Origin: an uncultured Bacilli bacterium
Lineage (GTDB): Bacteria; Bacillota_I; Bacilli_A; RF39; UBA660
Assembly: GCA_934098565.1 (NCBI GenBank)
Contig: CAKOON010000008.1
Location: 1-42,303, forward strand
DNA: 42,303 nucleotides
Direction: 5' to 3'
Both the position numbers and the translations under genes were made by a program. Shown in pieces: positions 33,105 through 41,679 of the stretch; the first letter of the stretch is position 1, and the number at the start of each line of letters is the position of its first letter. Below the pieces are notes generated by a model that saw only the letters and a program-made list of their open reading frames with translations, did no database searches and had not been told where the DNA came from.

Positions 33105-34277
33105 TTACACTATTTTACTGTCTTCGGAAGCTTCTACTGGATAATGTAATCTTTTCAAATGGTAACCAACATTAACTATAGCAAGATTAATTAAAAGGAA
33201 AATAAGATAATTAATAATATTACGGCTAAAGATGACATTTAAAAAACTTATACAGTCTAATAACAAATAACTGGTAAGCAGATAAACAATTTTTAAATTT
33301 TTCTTATTCTTTTTAAGAAGGTAACTATAATAAATAATACTTAAAAGAAAGATAACTACGTAAAATATGAAGTATTTAAGTAGAAGCATGATTATTAAAA
33401 GTCCTAATATCAACTCTATAAGGTTATTCTTTTGACCTAACAAGCTTTGAATTTCTTTCTTATCTTGCAATGAGTCTAATATGATAATTTTACTCATCAA
33501 ATAGTTTAAAATACCAAAAGCAATAATAATTAAGATAGATACCATTTTATTTAAAATTTTAAAGATGAAAGTCACCTGGTTATTATTTTGTTCTTTTAAC
33601 GCCTTAACAACAGGAACTATGTCTTCATTAGTTAAATTGTTACTATCTTTAATTAAACCTTTTTCAAAAAAGATACGAACATTTAAGTTATCACCTTCTT
33701 TTAGATGATGATAATGAAGTTGCAAAAAATTATTTTTATTAGTTTTGATTTTGCCTTGGAAAAGTGTATTTTCACAATAAATAAGGTTATTTTTAGCTAT
33801 ATTAATAGTAACATAAATATTATCAATTGAATAACTAAAATCTTTTAACAAATGAAGATTAACTTCACCCAAGTCATTATGCTTATAAGCTGCATTTTTT
33901 AAAACATATTTTACGTAATAAGTATTTTGTGGCTGATTATAAATTCTAAGTTTCATAGTATTATCTTCTTTAAAGGAAAGATAAATATCTGCATCATTGG
34001 TTGTAGCTTTATTGACTTTTAAAAATTCTTTTACTCCTAAAGAGGAAAAATCATACTTGGAGGCAAGTGGAATGCTACCGACAGTAATAATTTCTGTATT
34101 TGCACTATCAGGAATATTCATTTCTAAATAATCCAGCTTTTTTGGCATATCTAGAATATTTTCTACATAAATATCCCCGTTTTCAGCAATAGTTATATTC
34201 ATATAATAGTTATCAACAGCCCAAGCTCCGACTAGACAAGGCCAAAAACTTAAAATAAAGATAATGATTTTTTTCAT
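33105..34277 (-). CDS. DUF2207-like membrane protein, short divergent paralog
   Basis: 390 aa from ATG 34277 (ribosome site AGGAG). A signal peptide (about 1-20) precedes a domain that parallels the start of the next gene: NYYMNITIAENGDIYVENI against KYYINATIEANGDLVVEEY, then ITVGSIPLAS, then YVKYVLKNAAYKHNDLGEVN. Four membrane helices follow (about 245-370). It lacks the Gly-rich tail and the large cytoplasmic part of the long paralog. It lies 56 bases downstream with a hairpin between, so it is probably a duplicated and diverging copy. Confidence 0.75.
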   Translation of the reverse strand: MKKIIIFILSFWPCLVGAWAVDNYYMNITIAENGDIYVENILDMPKKLDYLEMNIPDSANTEIITVGSIPLASKYDFSSLGVKEFLKVNKATTNDADIYLSFKEDNTMKLRIYNQPQNTYYVKYVLKNAAYKHNDLGEVNLHLLKDFSYSIDNIYVTINIAKNNLIYCENTLFQGKIKTNKNNFLQLHYHHLKEGDNLNVRIFFEKGLIKDSNNLTNEDIVPVVKALKEQNNNQVTFIFKILNKMVSILIIIAFGILNYLMSKIIILDSLQDKKEIQSLLGQKNNLIELILGLLIIMLLLKYFIFYVVIFLLSIIYYSYLLKKNKKNLKIVYLLTSYLLLDCISFLNVIFSRNIINYLIFLLINLAIVNVGYHLKRLHYPVEASEDSKIV

Positions 34278-34305
34278 TTTACTCCTTTTATTCTTTTGAT
34301 GGAAA

Positions 34306-34328
34306 ATGAATAGCTCCAAGCTATTCAT
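34306..34328 (-). terminator. Intercistronic hairpin between the DUF2207 genes
   Basis: ATGAATAGCT and AGCTATTCAT form a perfect 10-bp stem around a 3-base loop. On the minus strand only TTTT follows. It could be a leaky terminator that lowers expression of the second gene or an RNA-processing site. Confidence 0.6.
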
Positions 34329-34333
34329 GCTTT

Positions 34334-36703
34334 TTAGAAACGGCCACCGCCGCCACCGCCGCCGAAGGAGCCGCCACCACTAGAGAAACCGCCACCACCA
34401 CCGGAACCACTTGACCAAGAGCCACTACTTGATGATGAAGACTGGCTAGCATATTTAGCGCTTTGAGCACTGGCAACTGAAGTTCGAACTGAATTACTAA
34501 TCATTTCATTAATATAATAGTTAGTCAACCATGAGTCATAATAATCAGTTGTTGACATGTTATATTCTTTGAACTTCATATCCATTACTTTTGAGACTTC
34601 TTTAGCACAGCCAAATAAGGTTGCAAAGACTAAATATTGCTCCCATAAAGCTATTTCGGGTACTTCTTTATCAGCAAAAGAGCCAAATTCTCTTAAGAAC
34701 TTTTCTAGGGCTTTCCACTTTTTATAAGCAAGAGCTCCCTCATAAGTCTTTTTAGTTGGAATGGCATACCAAGTTGCTACAATAATAACCCCAAGTAATA
34801 AAATTAAGTAACCAAAGATTGCTGTTTTATACATAAGATTAGCAATTAAGATATAGGAGGTCATTATAACACTTACTATTCCTAAAACTAATAGATTAGA
34901 AGTAACAATAGCTTTATTCATATCTTCAGTAAAACTTTTTAGATACTTATAGATAGCATATCCAATTAAAAGGAGAAAGCCAATGATAAATAACGGTGGG
35001 AAGAAACAACAGATGAAGAAACCAACGGATAGTACAATCCAGAAGGTATTACTATTCTTACCAGCATTTTTTACATTAGTCTCATAGTAGTTACGGGCCA
35101 TAGCATCTTTTAATGCTACTATTTTATAATCATCATAGTAACTAGTAACACTATTATAGTTAGTACGTGCATTTTTCTTCATTTCTTTAGTTGTAATAGT
35201 ATCTTTACTACCAAAGATTAGACTAATCAAATAAGATTCTTTAGTAGAAAGACTATTCTTGTCCCCACTTAATGTTAATTGATAGTTTTTATCATCGATT
35301 TTCTCTTGAGTAATAACCTTTCTTCTAATTAAATCCATAATAGTTGCTGACATAGCTTTTTCACTAATACTACGATTAAAGAGATAAGAAACATCTTCAG
35401 GAGTAGCAGTATCTGGTATCTCTCTAAAATACTCATTATTAAAAGGAACTTCAGGGTCTTTTTTGAATTTTTTATAGATAATGGTTATAAGATAAGCCAA
35501 GTAACCAATAAGTCCTAGAGAAACTACTAAGCGAGTAATATTAGCTTTCTTTTCTTTTTGTTCAAGAAGTGTATAAAGATTGTCTAGACGACTTTGACAT
35601 TCTTCTTTGATATTTTGATTATCAAGGACTTGAATTGCCGCTTCAGCAGTCTCATAATTATTCATGGTAAGACTAGACTCTAAAGTATTAAGACATTCTT
35701 TAGCATAATTTTCTTCAATAATGTCTAATTTTTCTTTATAAAGTGCTAATTCATCTTGATAAGAAGTTTTTATTTCACTATCCATTAGAAGATTTATCGC
35801 ATAATAAGCATTTTTATAATTTTCACGAGTAATATCATTCTTAAAAATGTTTAAATATCGCAAGGCTGCTTCTTGATTAACAGCTTCATTTTGACGTCTT
35901 TCTTCGTTAGCTTTTTCGGCTTGAATATTTTCATAAGTTAAGATTTTATCTAAAGCGTTAAGGTTATACTTTTTAGGCGATGAAGCTATAACACTAGGTG
36001 AAAAGGTACTACGAATATCAATTGCAGTATAACTAGAAAGATTAGTGATAGTAAATGTCGCTTTTTCACTGCTATCAACGGTAACTAAGCCATTTAAAGG
36101 ACCATGGGCCCAAGCTTTTAGTTCACCAGTATTTCCAGGAACATTAAGAGTTATATGCAAATAATCAATGTCTTCTGTAAATTCACTCCCGACCGCATTC
36201 CAGCCAAGCTCGCCAACATCATTATAAAGAATAGCCATATTTTTTAAGCGATATTTTAAATAAAAAGCTCTGTTCTTTTTAGAAGGATTATAAATTAAAA
36301 CGTTATCCCCTTTATTAGTAGCGGTATTTACATAAACGCCATAAGTGCCTTTAGAGGCCGAAGTTGTTACTTCAAAAGCATCAATATTTAAAGAATTAAA
36401 GTTGCCATTAAAGTTAAGGTTAGCAGAGCCAATAGTTATTAATTCGATACCGGTACCATTGTGAACACTAGAACCGCCAAAAGAGGTAGCGTTTGGATTA
36501 AACAAAGTAGCCCGGGGATTGGTATAGTTAATTTTCCGTTCATAACCGTTATAAGTCCCACTAAGAGTAAAGTATTCTTCAACTACTAAATCACCATTAG
36601 CTTCGATAGTAGCATTAATATAATACTTCTCCACCCCATCATCAGCAAAAGCTAGGATTGGTAATAGTAAAAGGATTGGTAAAAACCATAATATTTTTTT
36701 CAT
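34334..36703 (-). CDS. DUF2207 membrane protein with Gly/Ser-rich tail
   Basis: 789 aa from ATG 36703 (AGGTGTGAT ribosome site). A signal peptide (MKKILWFLPILLLLPILAFA) precedes the DUF2207 extracellular domain: YYINATIEANGDLVVEEYFTL, RKINY, and the YRLKNMAILYNDVGELGW motif. A helical region (about 260-390), a membrane helix and further TM segments follow. The C-terminus ends in the typical SGSGGGGGFSSGGG-type tail with a final RF. DUF2207 proteins are widespread in Gram-positives, without a settled function. Confidence 0.9.
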   Translation of the reverse strand: MKKILWFLPILLLLPILAFADDGVEKYYINATIEANGDLVVEEYFTLSGTYNGYERKINYTNPRATLFNPNATSFGGSSVHNGTGIELITIGSANLNFNGNFNSLNIDAFEVTTSASKGTYGVYVNTATNKGDNVLIYNPSKKNRAFYLKYRLKNMAILYNDVGELGWNAVGSEFTEDIDYLHITLNVPGNTGELKAWAHGPLNGLVTVDSSEKATFTITNLSSYTAIDIRSTFSPSVIASSPKKYNLNALDKILTYENIQAEKANEERRQNEAVNQEAALRYLNIFKNDITRENYKNAYYAINLLMDSEIKTSYQDELALYKEKLDIIEENYAKECLNTLESSLTMNNYETAEAAIQVLDNQNIKEECQSRLDNLYTLLEQKEKKANITRLVVSLGLIGYLAYLITIIYKKFKKDPEVPFNNEYFREIPDTATPEDVSYLFNRSISEKAMSATIMDLIRRKVITQEKIDDKNYQLTLSGDKNSLSTKESYLISLIFGSKDTITTKEMKKNARTNYNSVTSYYDDYKIVALKDAMARNYYETNVKNAGKNSNTFWIVLSVGFFICCFFPPLFIIGFLLLIGYAIYKYLKSFTEDMNKAIVTSNLLVLGIVSVIMTSYILIANLMYKTAIFGYLILLLGVIIVATWYAIPTKKTYEGALAYKKWKALEKFLREFGSFADKEVPEIALWEQYLVFATLFGCAKEVSKVMDMKFKEYNMSTTDYYDSWLTNYYINEMISNSVRTSVASAQSAKYASQSSSSSSGSWSSGSGGGGGFSSGGGSFGGGGGGGRF

Positions 36704-36731
36704 ATCACACCTATATTTTCTAATCACTATA

Positions 36732-36761
36732 ATTGTATCATAGAAATATTAGAATATGTAA
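36732..36761 (-). promoter_or_regulatory. Promoter of the DUF2207 genes
   Basis: Minus strand: TTACAT (36761-36756), 18-base spacer, TACAAT (36737-36732) with TGA before it. Confidence 0.55.
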
Positions 36762-36802
36762 AAAAGAAGAACTTTTCAGAAAAAAATTAAGAAGCAAAGC
36801 CT

Positions 36803-36830
36803 TTTCTTAAAGAAACATTTCTTAAAGAAA
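36803..36830. repeat. Tandem copies of a 13-bp palindrome
   Basis: TTTCTTAAAGAAA occurs twice (36803-36815 and 36818-36830), 15 bases apart. Each copy is a perfect 6-1-6 dyad. They lie between divergent promoters for the DUF2207 genes and the GerMN gene and could be operators. The rest of 36738-36930 shows nothing else clear. Confidence 0.55.
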
Positions 36831-36912
36831 ATTAGTAACTAAACAAGTTTATTAAAAATATAATTATCTTATTCAACTTTTTAATAGACGGTATATAAAT
36901 TTTTTTAAACTA

Positions 36913-36918
36913 TATAAT
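36913..36918 (+). promoter_or_regulatory. -10 element before the GerMN gene
   Basis: Perfect TATAAT 15 bases before the ATG, without a good -35. The leader would be very short; a second option is TATAAA at 36894-36899. Confidence 0.4.
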
Positions 36919-36933
36919 TTATTAGGTGGTTTC

Positions 36934-37845
36934 ATGTTCAATAATATTAAAAGAAAATTAATTATTTCTTTTTTAACACTTTTTGTTTTAACTTTAGTCT
37001 ATTTATTTCCAGCAGAACAAGATTATAAAAAAAGTACAACTTATAAAGATGTAAGTTACTCTAAAGTCTATCTTCTTAATAAAGATTTATTAGTAGAAAC
37101 CAAAGTAGTCAATAAAAGTGGTAATGAAGTATTTGATAAAATCAAGGATATCATTAGTACTTTGACCATAAATAGTGATAAGCAAAAATATATTGATGAT
37201 AATTTTAAACCTTTAATACCTGAAAATACCAAGGTTCTTGATATTACTCTGGTTAATGGTTTATTAAAGATAAATTTTAGTCAAGAGTTTTTAAATATTG
37301 ATGCTTCCCAAGAAGAAAAAATGATTGAAGCAATTGTCTACTCTTTAACCAAATTAGATGAAGTTCAAAAAATAATGCTCTTTGTAGAAGGCAAAAAATT
37401 AGATTGTCTTCCTAATAGTAAAAAGGCTCTACCTTTAGAACTTACTAAAACTTATGGTATTAATAAGGTTTATAATGTTAATAATGTTTTTACTATGGAT
37501 GTTTTAAATCTTTATTACTATATTAATATTAATGATGATTATCACTTAGTACCGGTCTCTATTTTTACTAATAATAGTGATGATAAGGTCGAAGTTATTA
37601 TTGAAGAGTTAAAGGCTTCGCCAATTCATCAATCAAATTTAATGAGTTTCTTAGCTAGTAATGCTACTCTTTTAGATTATGAAATTAAAGAGAATACTAT
37701 TAAATTAGAATTTAGTAGTTATATCTTGGATAATTTCTTTAATGACAAGCTAATTGAAGAAGTTAAGTATGCTATTAGTGCATCGTTATGTGATACTTTA
37801 GGGGTTAAACAGGTCGATTTTATTGTCAATGGTGAAAAAATTTAA
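36934..37845 (+). CDS. GerMN-domain protein (GerM-like)
   Basis: 303 aa. One N-terminal membrane segment (about 8-25) has no lipobox Cys, so it is a membrane-anchored outside protein. Two GerMN repeats follow: about 45-160 (IPENTKVLDITLVNGLLKINFS, IEAIVYSLTKLDEVQKIMLFVEG) and about 190-303 (LVPVSIFTN, LKASPIHQSNL, IKLEFSSYI, VKQVDFIVNG). GerM is linked to spore germination and sporulation in Bacillus, but GerMN domains also occur in non-spore-formers as cell-envelope proteins. AGGTGG lies before the ATG. Monocistronic. Confidence 0.85.
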   Translation: MFNNIKRKLIISFLTLFVLTLVYLFPAEQDYKKSTTYKDVSYSKVYLLNKDLLVETKVVNKSGNEVFDKIKDIISTLTINSDKQKYIDDNFKPLIPENTKVLDITLVNGLLKINFSQEFLNIDASQEEKMIEAIVYSLTKLDEVQKIMLFVEGKKLDCLPNSKKALPLELTKTYGINKVYNVNNVFTMDVLNLYYYININDDYHLVPVSIFTNNSDDKVEVIIEELKASPIHQSNLMSFLASNATLLDYEIKENTIKLEFSSYILDNFFNDKLIEEVKYAISASLCDTLGVKQVDFIVNGEKI

Positions 37846-37863
37846 TTTTTTCACCATATTTTT
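37829..37863 (+). terminator. Terminator of the GerMN gene
   Basis: ATGGTGAAAAAA (37829-37840) pairs with TTTTTTCACCAT (37846-37857) around TTTAA. ATTTTT follows. The stem includes the last codons. Confidence 0.8.
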
Positions 37864-37885
37864 AACTATTTTCTGTAATTTTAAC

Positions 37886-37914
37886 TTGCAAATAGAACTC
37901 TTTTAGTTTATAAT
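37886..37914 (+). promoter_or_regulatory. tRNA-Arg promoter
   Basis: TTGCAA (37886-37891), 17-base spacer, perfect TATAAT (37909-37914), 21 bases before the tRNA. Confidence 0.8.
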
Positions 37915-37935
37915 TTTAAATGTGCTGATTGATAT

Positions 37936-38012
37936 GTTTCCATAGCTCAGCTGGATAGAGCATACGCCTTCTAAGCGTACGGTCGAGTGTTCGAATCACT
38001 CTGGAAACACCA
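37936..38012 (+). tRNA. tRNA-Arg (anticodon UCU)
   Basis: 77 nt with encoded CCA. The acceptor stem GTTTCCA/TGGAAAC is perfect. The D-arm, anticodon stem TACGC/GCGTA, loop CTTCTAA and T-arm with GTTCGAATC are all present. TCT is at 37970-37972 and reads AGA/AGG, the common Arg codons in this AT-rich DNA. Confidence 0.97.
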
Positions 38013-38025
38013 TTTAGAAATAATT

Positions 38026-38047
38026 CCCCGTAAATACGGGGTTTTTT
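38026..38047 (+). terminator. Terminator of tRNA-Arg
   Basis: CCCCGT/ACGGGG stem (38026-38041) followed by six T. Confidence 0.9.
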
Positions 38048-38081
38048 AATGCCAAAATCACATAAAATGCACTTTGAAATC

Positions 38082-38100
38082 CACTTTTTTCAAAAAAGTG
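38082..38100. repeat. Perfect 9-bp inverted repeat in the tRNA-frr gap
   Basis: CACTTTTTT-C-AAAAAAGTG. With the copies of AAATATTTAT near 38135-38170 it is the only structure seen in 38048-38201. It may be a second terminator or nothing. Confidence 0.4.
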
Positions 38101-38201
38101 AAAAAAGTCCATAGATAAAGGTGATATTAGCCAAATATTTATGAACTTTTTTATTTTATAAAATATTTATCAGATAAGATTTAATTCTTTATTTTAGACT
38201 T

Positions 38202-38236
38202 AAAAGAAGAACTAGACAGTCATTAGTTCTTCTTCT
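38202..38236 (-). terminator. Terminator after frr
   Basis: AAAAGAAGAACTA (38202-38214) and TAGTTCTTCTTTT (38224-38236) form a 13-bp perfect stem around a 9-base loop. The stem contains the last codons and stop of frr; on the minus strand it ends in TTTT. Confidence 0.75.
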
Positions 38237-38748
38237 TTTTCTTTTTGCTTTTCATCAACGATTTTATTGTATTTATTGATTAAATCCTGAACCTCAGTTA
38301 GACTACTCTTTTCTTGGTCTTCTGGAAGTTCTAATTTCTTGATTTCGTTGTTAGCGTCTTGACGAATGTTTCTTAAAGCTACCTTAGCATCTTCACTTAA
38401 AGCTTTAGCTTGTTTTACGTATTCTCTTCTCTTATCTTCTGTTAAAGCGGGAATAGTAATAATAATCATTTCGCCATTGTTAGTTGGATTAATGCCTAAA
38501 TTAGCCGCAATGATAGCATGTTCAATGTTCTTTAAAGTACTTCGGTCAAATGGTTTTACAAATAATTGACGAGCTTCTGGAACAGTTATATTAGCAATGC
38601 TGGCAATTGGCGTTGGACTACCATAAAAATCAACCATTACTCCGTTTAACATAGCGGGATTAGCACGACCAGCTCGAATATTAATGTAACGTTCTTCAAG
38701 AGTCTCAATAGCCCTCATCATTTTCATTTCTGTTTCATCTAAGTTCAT
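38212..38748 (-). CDS. frr: Ribosome recycling factor
   Basis: 178 aa, close to the usual 185. The three-helix bundle is recognisable (IRAGRANPAML, DFYGSPTPIASIANITVPEAR, LGINPTNNGEMIIITIPALTEDKRREYVKQA, IRQDANNEIKKLE). With EF-G it splits the post-termination ribosome. It is the last of four same-strand genes starting at obg, with an 18-base gap. The usual partner pyrH is not adjacent. The lysine-rich C-terminal end is slightly extended. Confidence 0.97.
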   Translation of the reverse strand: MNLDETEMKMMRAIETLEERYINIRAGRANPAMLNGVMVDFYGSPTPIASIANITVPEARQLFVKPFDRSTLKNIEHAIIAANLGINPTNNGEMIIITIPALTEDKRREYVKQAKALSEDAKVALRNIRQDANNEIKKLELPEDQEKSSLTEVQDLINKYNKIVDEKQKEKEEELMTV

Positions 38749-38766
38749 ATATTTTCTCCTTTAATT

Positions 38767-39465
38767 TTAAATCTTTACAGTATCATTATAAGTGATATTT
38801 CCCGCATTTACAAGCAAATTCAGGTGGACATTAGCATATTTATCTAAATACAAATGATACACCTCTACTGTAACTTGATTATCTTCTTCATACTTCTTTT
38901 TTGTTTGAAAAATTTCTTTTTCAGTTAAAGAGCCAATTTTCATAATCTCTTCATCGGTTAGAATTTTTCCACTTTCTTTAGCAAAGGTATAATATTCTAA
39001 ATAAGTTGGTTCATCTTCTTTAGTTATGTTAAGATGACCAAAACTAACTTCTAAAGTTAGATAATTATCGCTCTCATAAGTATTATATTTTAAAAAATCC
39101 GTCTCATAAATGTCTTCAGAACCAATTTCATAAACAATATCATTTTTGTTAATAGAAACATCACTTAACTTAACGATACTTGCCCTAGCCTGGGTCATTT
39201 TAGTATTTAAGGTATTTTCTAATGACTTAGCTTCTTCACTGTTGATATTAATGTGAATGCTTGGATAGCTTAAATCCAAAGCATAAGAATAAGTATCATC
39301 ATCAGTATAATAAATATAATCTTTGGTAGAATCCTTCTTTATCTTAGTAGTAATTTTTTCTTTAATCAGATTATGCTTATTTTTAATGAGAAAATTGCCT
39401 CCAATTAAGAGAAGAAGAACAATCAGAATAAAGAAACTGACACTTAAATAATTACGTTCTTGCAT
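38767..39465 (-). CDS. Membrane-anchored protein, possible DUF4163/DUF3298-like domain
   Basis: 232 aa with one N-terminal membrane helix (about 8-26). The remainder is predicted outside. LSYPSIHININSEEAKSLENTLN and the later YYTFAKESGKILTDEEIMKIGS parallel the DUF4163/DUF3298 (RsiV-type) pattern, where a beta-sheet region is followed by TGK-like and dl residues. The match is weak. The start shares one base with the stop of the thioredoxin-like gene. Function unknown. Confidence 0.65.
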   Translation of the reverse strand: MQERNYLSVSFFILIVLLLLIGGNFLIKNKHNLIKEKITTKIKKDSTKDYIYYTDDDTYSYALDLSYPSIHININSEEAKSLENTLNTKMTQARASIVKLSDVSINKNDIVYEIGSEDIYETDFLKYNTYESDNYLTLEVSFGHLNITKEDEPTYLEYYTFAKESGKILTDEEIMKIGSLTEKEIFQTKKKYEEDNQVTVEVYHLYLDKYANVHLNLLVNAGNITYNDTVKI

Positions 39466-40040
39466 TAGTTATAGATAACCTCGCTTAAATAAACATTAAT
39501 TTTATTTTTGAAATTGGTTATAGCATCGCTATTCCAATAAGTAGCTGGTTGCATATCATAGGAAACTAAACTAGTTTCATCATCATAGTTAATAATCTTA
39601 CCATCTTTAACAAAAATCAAAGCCGGTGTAAACAAGTATTCTGTTCCCATATCAGTTATTTTCAAGTATTTACTTAGTGCGTCTTCAATTTGTCGGAAAT
39701 TCTTAGTCTTTTTCATCCGATCTTCAATGACATCATAATAATAAACTTTCTTAATATCATTTTCTTTTAAAATAGGATAAAGCTGTTTTACGTATTCTTG
39801 CATCCAATTGTTACTAGAAAAGCCAACTAAAATGATACCTGTTTCGCCATTTAAAATTTTCAAGACACCACTAGAGCCAACATAAGTAAAAGGGTTATCA
39901 GTAGGAATACTTTGGTATTCCTTACTAAATCTTTCACTATCAGAAATGGTACTACTGAAGTCTTTTTTTCCCAAATAGATGAAGCCCCAAATTAATAGAG
40001 CAAATAATATAAAATAAATTAATCCACGTAACTTCTTCAT
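39465..40040 (-). CDS. Membrane-anchored thioredoxin-fold protein lacking the CXXC motif
   Basis: 191 aa. An N-terminal membrane helix (about 7-23) leads to an outside domain. The central part has a thioredoxin layout: a strand ETGIILVGFSS, the active-site position taken by NNWMQE, a helix, a strand KVYYYDV, and a cis-Pro-like TPALIFVKDGKIINY. No Cys is present in the protein, so it cannot do thiol redox chemistry. It may be a binding domain or a degenerate redox protein. It lies 9 bases after obg and is coupled to the next gene. Confidence 0.7.
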   Translation of the reverse strand: MKKLRGLIYFILFALLIWGFIYLGKKDFSSTISDSERFSKEYQSIPTDNPFTYVGSSGVLKILNGETGIILVGFSSNNWMQEYVKQLYPILKENDIKKVYYYDVIEDRMKKTKNFRQIEDALSKYLKITDMGTEYLFTPALIFVKDGKIINYDDETSLVSYDMQPATYWNSDAITNFKNKINVYLSEVIYN

Positions 40041-40049
40041 TTTTACTCC

Positions 40050-41324
40050 CTAATCTTTAAATTTAAAGACATAGCCTTCGATTTCTACGTCATCTTGAAG
40101 ATTCGCCCCGGCATTTATTAGAGCCTCTTCAACACCCATGCCTTTAAGCTTGCGAGAGAATCTGGCAACAGACTCATCTTCAGTAAATTTAGTCATTTTA
40201 AATAGTTTTGTTATTTCGCTTCCAGATACACGCCACATGCCATCAACTTTTTTGATAGTAAATGGTAATTGAATTTCATATTTATAAACAACATGAGATG
40301 CATAGTCTTCTTCAGTATAAAGCTCATTTTCTTCGATACTTAAAACCATATCCATCAAGGTATTCATTGCTTCATCAATATTTTTTTGATACATAGCAGA
40401 AATAGGAATTACTTTTACTTCTGGATAAGCAGTTTTAAAGGCCTTCAAGTTAGCCTCAGCCTCAGGTAAATCCATTTTATTGGCAATAACAACCATTGGT
40501 TTTTGAGCTAGTTTTTTACCATATTTTTTAATTTCTGTATTGATGATTTTATAATCTTCGATTGGATTACGACCCTCACTACTTCCCATGTCAACGACGT
40601 GAGCAATGATTTTAGTACGTTCAGCGTGCCTTAAAAACTTTAAACCTAAGCCGATGCCATCGGCAGCACCTTCGATTAAGCCCGGTAAATCAGCCATTAC
40701 AAAACTACGATTATCCCTTAATTTAACTACGCCTAAGTTTGGTGCTAAAGTTGTAAAATGGTAAGCGGCAATTTTGGGTTTAGAAGAGCTAATTACTGAT
40801 AAAAGGGTTGATTTCCCTACACTTGGGAAGCCAACTAGACCAACGTCAGCAAGAACTTTTAATTCACATTTGATAATTTTTTCTTCACCTGGTTCTCCAT
40901 ACTCGCTAGTTTTGGGAGCCGGATTCTCATGAGTGGCAAAAGCTTTATTACCACGACCGCCTCGGCCGCCGGTGGCAACTGTATATCTTTGCTTATCGTG
41001 AATTAAATCAACAATTACTAAATTAGTACTGGCCTCATAAATAGTCGTTCCTTCGGGAACTTTAATAATAACGTCTTTAGCATCAGCCCCAGTACGATTA
41101 GAACCTTTACCATTCTCTCCTTTTTCGCCTTTAATAATTTTATTATATCTTAAATCCACTAAAGTTCTAAGACCTTTATCTACCTCAAAAATAATACTAG
41201 CCCCATGGCCACCGTTAGCACCATCAGGCCCTAAATTAGGCATACATTTTTCATGGTGAAAAGAAGTACAACCATCACCACCCTTACCTGCTATTAATTT
41301 AATTGTTATCTCATCTACAAACAT
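40050..41324 (-). CDS. obg: Obg-family GTPase
   Basis: 424 aa. The Gly-rich Obg fold (1-158, GGKGGDGCTSFHHEKCMPNLGPDGANG start) is followed by the GTPase domain (GFPSVGKST, DLPGLIEGA, NKMD) and a C-terminal OCT domain (about 345-424) as in Bacillus Obg. It acts in 50S ribosome maturation and stress response, binding the ribosome and ppGpp. First gene of obg-trx-like-DUF-frr. Confidence 0.97.
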   Translation of the reverse strand: MFVDEITIKLIAGKGGDGCTSFHHEKCMPNLGPDGANGGHGASIIFEVDKGLRTLVDLRYNKIIKGEKGENGKGSNRTGADAKDVIIKVPEGTTIYEASTNLVIVDLIHDKQRYTVATGGRGGRGNKAFATHENPAPKTSEYGEPGEEKIIKCELKVLADVGLVGFPSVGKSTLLSVISSSKPKIAAYHFTTLAPNLGVVKLRDNRSFVMADLPGLIEGAADGIGLGLKFLRHAERTKIIAHVVDMGSSEGRNPIEDYKIINTEIKKYGKKLAQKPMVVIANKMDLPEAEANLKAFKTAYPEVKVIPISAMYQKNIDEAMNTLMDMVLSIEENELYTEEDYASHVVYKYEIQLPFTIKKVDGMWRVSGSEITKLFKMTKFTEDESVARFSRKLKGMGVEEALINAGANLQDDVEIEGYVFKFKD

Positions 41325-41349
41325 TGTAAGTCACCTTCATTTCCTATTT

Positions 41350-41379
41350 ATTTTATCAAAATCCTATCAAGAAGTCTAA
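41350..41379 (-). promoter_or_regulatory. obg operon promoter
   Basis: Minus strand: TTAGAC (41379-41374), 18-base spacer, TAAAAT (41355-41350) preceded by TGA (extended -10). Confidence 0.6.
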
Positions 41380-41412
41380 TCTTTTGAACGCACATTAAAG
41401 AAAAAACTTAGA

Positions 41413-41460
41413 TTTAAAAAACTATGCTTTACATAAATCTGTTCATTTGACGCATAGTTT
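41413..41460 (-). terminator. Terminator after yneF
   Basis: AAACTATGC (41419-41427) and GCATAGTTT (41452-41460) form a 9-bp stem around 24 bases. On the minus strand the stem end runs into six T. The yneF stop is in the loop. Confidence 0.75.
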
Positions 41461-41638
41461 CTTTAATTTGTTTTTGTGATGGTTTTCTCCCCATACTGCT
41501 GAACATAACTTCAATCATTTTTTCATTAATTGGGGGATTTTTTTTCATTTCTTTTTGAATTAGTTTCCTTGTTATGACAAAGCCAATCACAAAACCAATA
41601 ATAATGCCTAGTAAAATTAATAATATATCATGTAACAT
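41429..41638 (-). CDS. yneF: YneF (UPF0154) single-pass membrane protein
   Basis: 69 aa from ATG 41638, which has AGGAGATG before it. A longer frame to 41701 lacks a ribosome site and overlaps the upstream gene. One membrane helix (LLILLGIIIGFVIGFVI) is followed by the family-specific KKNPPINEKMIEVMF and RKPSQKQIKETMRQMN. Widespread in Firmicutes, function unknown. In Bacillus it lies next to sirA (yneE), as here. Confidence 0.92.
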   Translation of the reverse strand: MLHDILLILLGIIIGFVIGFVITRKLIQKEMKKNPPINEKMIEVMFSSMGRKPSQKQIKETMRQMNRFM

Positions 41639-41679
41639 AAATTCATCTCCTAAATGTGATTTTACTAAACTTTGTTCTT

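Noticed and set aside
36934..37845. GerMN gene as proof of sporulation
   Set aside because: GerMN domains also occur in non-spore-formers. No other sporulation gene except the SirA-like one is present.
38048..38201. Repeats after the tRNA as an attachment site for a mobile element
   Set aside because: No duplicated tRNA end, integrase or element-like genes are in the window. The only structure is one inverted repeat and a 10-base direct repeat.
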